This document shows, one piece after another, positions 59,842 to 64,000 of a DNA stretch of 64,000 bases; positions within the stretch are counted from its first letter, which is position 1, and every line of letters begins with the position of its first letter. Position numbers and translations under genes: made by a program. The stretch comes from Populus alba. Its lineage: Eukaryota > Streptophyta > Magnoliopsida > Malpighiales > Salicaceae. The stretch spans positions 4,617,770 through 4,681,769 of the forward strand of contig NC_133284.1 in NCBI RefSeq assembly GCF_005239225.2, given 5' to 3'. A model generated the notes under the pieces. It saw only the letters and a program-made list of their open reading frames with translations. It was not told the origin of the DNA and searched no databases.

Positions 59842-61633
59842 AGGCTCGTTTATTAGCAGGGTAGAGGTCCACACCTCAAGTATGGTTGCAGCTGTTTGTA
59901 AAATACATACTAAAAAAAAGGAATATACTAAAAAAGTAAAAAAGAATGTCAACGTCAGAGTGTAAGTGTTACTGTCTTCTATACCTCTAATTGTCTTCGT
60001 GCTTCTTTAATCCTTTTACAATGAATGTTTTAATCCCTAAATTAATCAATTATTGGATGTAACCTTTGAGTGTTCCGCTTGTTTTTTTTTTTTTTTTGGT
60101 TTTTTTTTCTTGCAAGTTTAATCCAATATCAATCTCTGGTGGGTTCCCTTGGATTGAGAATTGATTATCTATCTTCCAAAATAAGGTCTAAAAATCGAAT
60201 AAAGCTTATATAATGATAGTTGCATGTACATCTCGTAGCACCCTCCTAATATACAAAATCGCTAGGATCAATAATTTAGAGCATCAATAATTTTTTTCTT
60301 GCATGTTTTTTAATTTCTCTTACTCTTATTCCCTCTCAAAATCGCTAGGATGCCATCTCTGTATAGATCAGTACATACCTCAAGTATGGTACCATATTAT
60401 GCACACATACAGATTAGAATTTTTTTTTTTAAAAAAAAAAACATTTTGGATAAATCTGATATCAGTGAGAGGGAAGTCGGCGCTTAGTAGTCAGCGAACA
60501 ACATCACAGGCAATTTCCAGCAAGGAGCCAGAGAGTCCACGGCTTGCCCCTGTTTAGATAACAAACAGCCAAAACAAAAAATGTGGTGCGGTGTGAACTA
60601 TCAAAATCAACAGACATGCACGAATGTCTATTAACATACCAGGTCAACATGAATGTATCCTTAGCATCTACTGTATAGCCAAAACATCTAGAAACATAAC
60701 CATCCAGATTCATGAGTCCAAATAGATTATAATCAAGTATGAGAGAGAGAAAGAGAGAGAGAGGACAGGGGGTTGTCGGGCAAGGCTAAGATGGGTCCAA
60801 TCCGGCCCACATAACAACTTCTCTATGTTTTTTTGTACTTGGGCTAGATCCAATCCAACCATATGAGCTGGGCTAAAACAGGCTTAGCCCAGCTTGGTTC
60901 GGTTGGCTGATTACTCAACAATCTTTTCATTTTTTTTATATATGTTGGGCTGGAACGGGTCCAGCTAGCTTACATGGTCATTAGCTCAGCCTAACAATCA
61001 TGTTAATTATTTTGTAGTGCATGAATATTGAAGATTCATGTTTTGCAGGTAGATTATGGGAAAATGAGGGAAGGAAGAAGAAGAAGCTCACTTGGTGTAG
61101 GAGACACAATTGTTATCACTAATCTAGCATGAGGACAATGAAAATGCTAGTGGCTCATGGCGGTGTTGAGGGGTTGCAAAGGTGTTGGGTCACCGATTAT
61201 CATGGTGTGTGTGAGGTGGTGGTGGCGAAGGAGGAAAAGAAAAGAGGTGGCAATGGCATAAACAAATCTGGGGCTGATTTTTCACCAACTTTGGCTTCTA
61301 ATTTCTTGATGCTCAATGCCTAGAATCCACCCTTATTTATAGGGAGTGGAAAATGGTATTTTGTCTTTGTTGATGACAAATCTTGGCCCTTGATTCAGCT
61401 TGGAAGAATCTCAACCATTGCTTAATGTGACCATTATAAACCGTCAAATTTTGACAATTAAAAGCTGCCTGAATTGGCCTCTTTGGACCAGTGCCACAAC
61501 CGTTGTGGTGTCAATAAGTCAGAAGGAACTATATCGGGGTATGGTCAAATGTTAGGTCATCATGGTGGTATATGATTTGTCAAATTTGATGAAGAGACAA
61601 AGCATTAAATGCACTTAAAAAGTATCCATTCGT
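59842..61633 (+). repeat. D segment, left part, copy 2
   Basis: Paralogous to 19471-21037. It contains the CCR 3' UTR, a (GA)-rich stretch near 60740, LTR-like text and a minus-strand TATA-like word near 61335. Versus copy 1 the LTR-like part shows many C-to-T and G-to-A type differences. No gene. Confidence 0.7.
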
Positions 61634-61636
61634 GTA
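61634..61636. other. Unoccupied CACTA target site
   Basis: 'attcgtGTAaattttta' is the empty counterpart of the GTA-flanked CACTA at 21041-30302. Flanks on both sides match the filled site. Confidence 0.9.
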
Positions 61637-64000
61637 AATTTTTAGGCAAAAAGGAAGAAGATGATGATTAGTAACCTGATGACAAGTAATCTAGTTTGTT
61701 TTTTTTTTTTTTGTGATATTGTTTGGTCAAAACATGTCTTTTTATTTAAATGAAACGACAGTGTTTTGTCTTTTATTGTTTTAATTTAAGGATTTGATCA
61801 AAGTTTAATTTAATCTTTTAGCTTTTGATTTATTTAAATTACACCTCTAATTGGACCAGAACTTTTAATTTTATGTACTTTTTCCCTTGCCAAACTTCAA
61901 CATCAACCCTGAATTTCAGCACCCTTTTCATTGTAGTCCTCGGTTTCGGATTTTATGCAAATTAATCTTTAATTGATCATTAAACTTTTAAATTTCTTCA
62001 ATTTCACCCCTGATTTCATTCAATTTAGTCCCAAGTTGACGCCTATTTCAAAAAGATAATTAGCTGTGAATTTCTTCAATTTAGCCCTCAATTGCTCCTA
62101 AACTTTAAATTTTCTTGCAATTTACACCTGATTTGAACCAATTAATTTTATAGAAATTTAAGTTTGGTTCTCTAAAATTTCAATCTTCTCAATTAAACCC
62201 AAATTAGGCTAGCTCCTAAATATAAGTTTTCACCAATTAAGTCCCTAATAAAAATAATTTGACTCATTTAAAGTATAATTAAGTCCTTGCACTTAATTAA
62301 ATCCTTTAAGTTGACCCAAATTAACTCATAAACATAATTAAACTTTAATTTGACCTATGATTAAATCAATATGGCCTATTGAAAATCTAATTATATCTCT
62401 TGACTTAATTTTTATGCAAATTCATCTAATAATCATTTAATTTGACCTTTATTACACTAGACATAGTAGCAACCTTAAAAAATTAAAATCACAGAAGAAC
62501 ATATTTCTGGCATCTTGTTCTTATAGAGAAAATGATTTGTTTAAGAGGTCGTCACCTAGTATTATGGCTACCATGAACCATAACTGGTCAACATGGAAGA
62601 TATTATCACCCTTTAAACGTCCTCCCAAGGCAGGTTGCATTGTTGGCTTTACCTTAAATTACTAAGAGTTTATTGGATTATGTTATGATGGTCTGCTTAT
62701 TGTTGTTATTTATTTTTAGATCTCCTCACAAAAAAGGAGAAAATACAAAGAAAAATAAAAAATATATATATTCAGAAGAAAACCAGAAAAAATAATAGCA
62801 GTGAGAAAAGGATACCAAAGCGCTTATAAAATGACCAAAATTGGTTAAGGCAGTTAAAAATACAAAGATTGAAATTTGACAGTATTATTTTTTACTAATG
62901 AGAGCCATGTTGACTAAAAAAATTCAATTTAAAGAAGAAAAATTCAAAATAAGATATTTATAGACTTAATTAAATTTTATTTAAGGTTTAATTAAATTTG
63001 TGGAGGGTTTGATTACAAGATTTAAGTCAATCTTGGCTTTAATTGGAAGAAATTAAAATTTCAAGGATCAAATTATAATTTTTAAGAGTTGATTTAGTCA
63101 AATCATGGGCTTTAATTGCATATATTATATATATATCATAGTTTGATGGGTAATTAGGGACTTGATTGAAGAAATCCAAAACCAAGGACTGTCTTGTAAA
63201 TAAATGATAAAATCAATGGATCCAATTACAATTTACCGGGGGCTTGATTACAAAATTTCAAAACTCTAATGACCAAATTCAAAATATCCATTTAAATTGG
63301 AAAACAATGTCGTTTAGAAAGACTATTCATTTCCTTCGTTTTCAGAAACCATTTCAACAGTAAAGACAATGGAGTTGTTTCAGCAATAAAGGCACTAAAA
63401 CTGTTTCAATCATGGAGCACGTCTCATGGCTACTACCCTCACCCCCATGATATATGTTGTTACCAATCCTGCCGTTACCACCGCATGGCATTCTCTAGCC
63501 TTATAAAATCCAAAAACAGGCCACGAACTCGAGAGAAGGGGAAACGAGAGAAGAACTGAAAAAAACCAGAGGGGGGCGAACAAACAGAAGTGAAAAACAA
63601 AAGGCACACCCTCGACTTCTTCTTTAGTAGTAGTTCCAAAGCTCCATCTTCAACAGCCATTGCACCAAAAACAGAGCATTCTAAGGGAAGAAAAGGGGGG
63701 AGGCACGAAGAAAAAAAAAAAAAAAAGGGATTCAGAGAATAGGAGATGGACACTAATAGGGGAAATAAAAGGGAGAAGACAGAACTGAAAGGATGCCAGA
63801 AACAAGGAGTGGCATCCTAGCTTCTTCCTAGAATTCCAGCGACAAGCTCAGGAAGCCTTCACTCAGCAATGCATGTGGATCATAAAAACTATACACCTTG
63901 AATTTTAATAACCCCTTCATTGTGCACTCACGCATTGCACGTGCCTCTATTGGCCAGCCGGGTCATTGATTTGGGCTAGTGACTGGGCTGCACCACTAGG
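61637..64000 (+). repeat. D segment, right part, copy 2
   Basis: Paralogous to 30306-32640, including the 'gtcgtcacctagtattatgg' motif near 62549, the TATA-like 'ccttataaaatcc' near 63500 and the 'cacgcattgcacgtg' end near 63930. No intact gene. The window ends inside the repeat. Confidence 0.75.

Noticed and set aside
1..64000. A new defence, biosynthetic or multi-gene system
   Set aside because: Only three intact genes are present (one DUF247, two CCR); everything else I can read is transposon-derived or non-coding.

Overview
This is a plant nuclear window: AT-rich, intron-containing genes, microsatellites, and dense LTR retrotransposon, CACTA, hAT-like and Helitron-like sequence. A lignin-pathway reductase and repeat types I associate with Salicaceae suggest a woody eudicot, most probably a poplar (Populus). 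That identification is inference, not proof. By length the window is mostly transposon-derived. I can support three intact protein-coding genes: one DUF247 gene (6394-7698) and two cinnamoyl-CoA reductase (CCR) genes (17179-19470 and 57579-59841), all on the plus strand.

Layout. 1-5.2 kb is AT-rich non-coding DNA with a broken fragment of a SWI/SNF subunit gene (SWP73/BAF60 type). 5.5-7.75 kb is the DUF247 gene, with a probable 5'-UTR intron. 7.9-9.4 kb is a truncated Ty1/copia element with a clear tRNA-Met primer site. 11-32.6 kb is the first unit of a duplicated block, written here as R (LTR-derived repeat plus a deleted CACTA copy), CCR, then D (downstream LTR-like DNA). In this unit a Helitron-like block lies upstream of the gene, and a 9.26-kb CACTA transposon with a 3-bp target duplication lies downstream. 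32.6-42.2 kb is a wrecked middle unit: a second R, the 3' end of a Tat/Ogre-type gypsy element, a 1.87-kb hAT-like element, and only the first part of a CCR gene. 42.2-64 kb is a second complete R-CCR-D unit. Its R is interrupted twice: by a 3.17-kb solo LTR (duplication ATTTT) and by an 8.16-kb non-autonomous LTR element (duplication GTTAT).

The repeated block makes the history readable. Paralogous copies supply the empty sites for the CACTA, the solo LTR and the long LTR element. The tandem duplication therefore came before those insertions, and the long LTR element, with almost identical LTRs, looks the most recent.

The two CCR proteins differ at only a few residues and keep every catalytic and substrate motif I can place. 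Copy 1 has lost the ancestral stop and carries nine extra C-terminal residues. I found no tRNA or rRNA gene, no CRISPR array, and no sign of a new multi-gene system. The most interesting material is the natural history of the CCR cluster and its nested elements.
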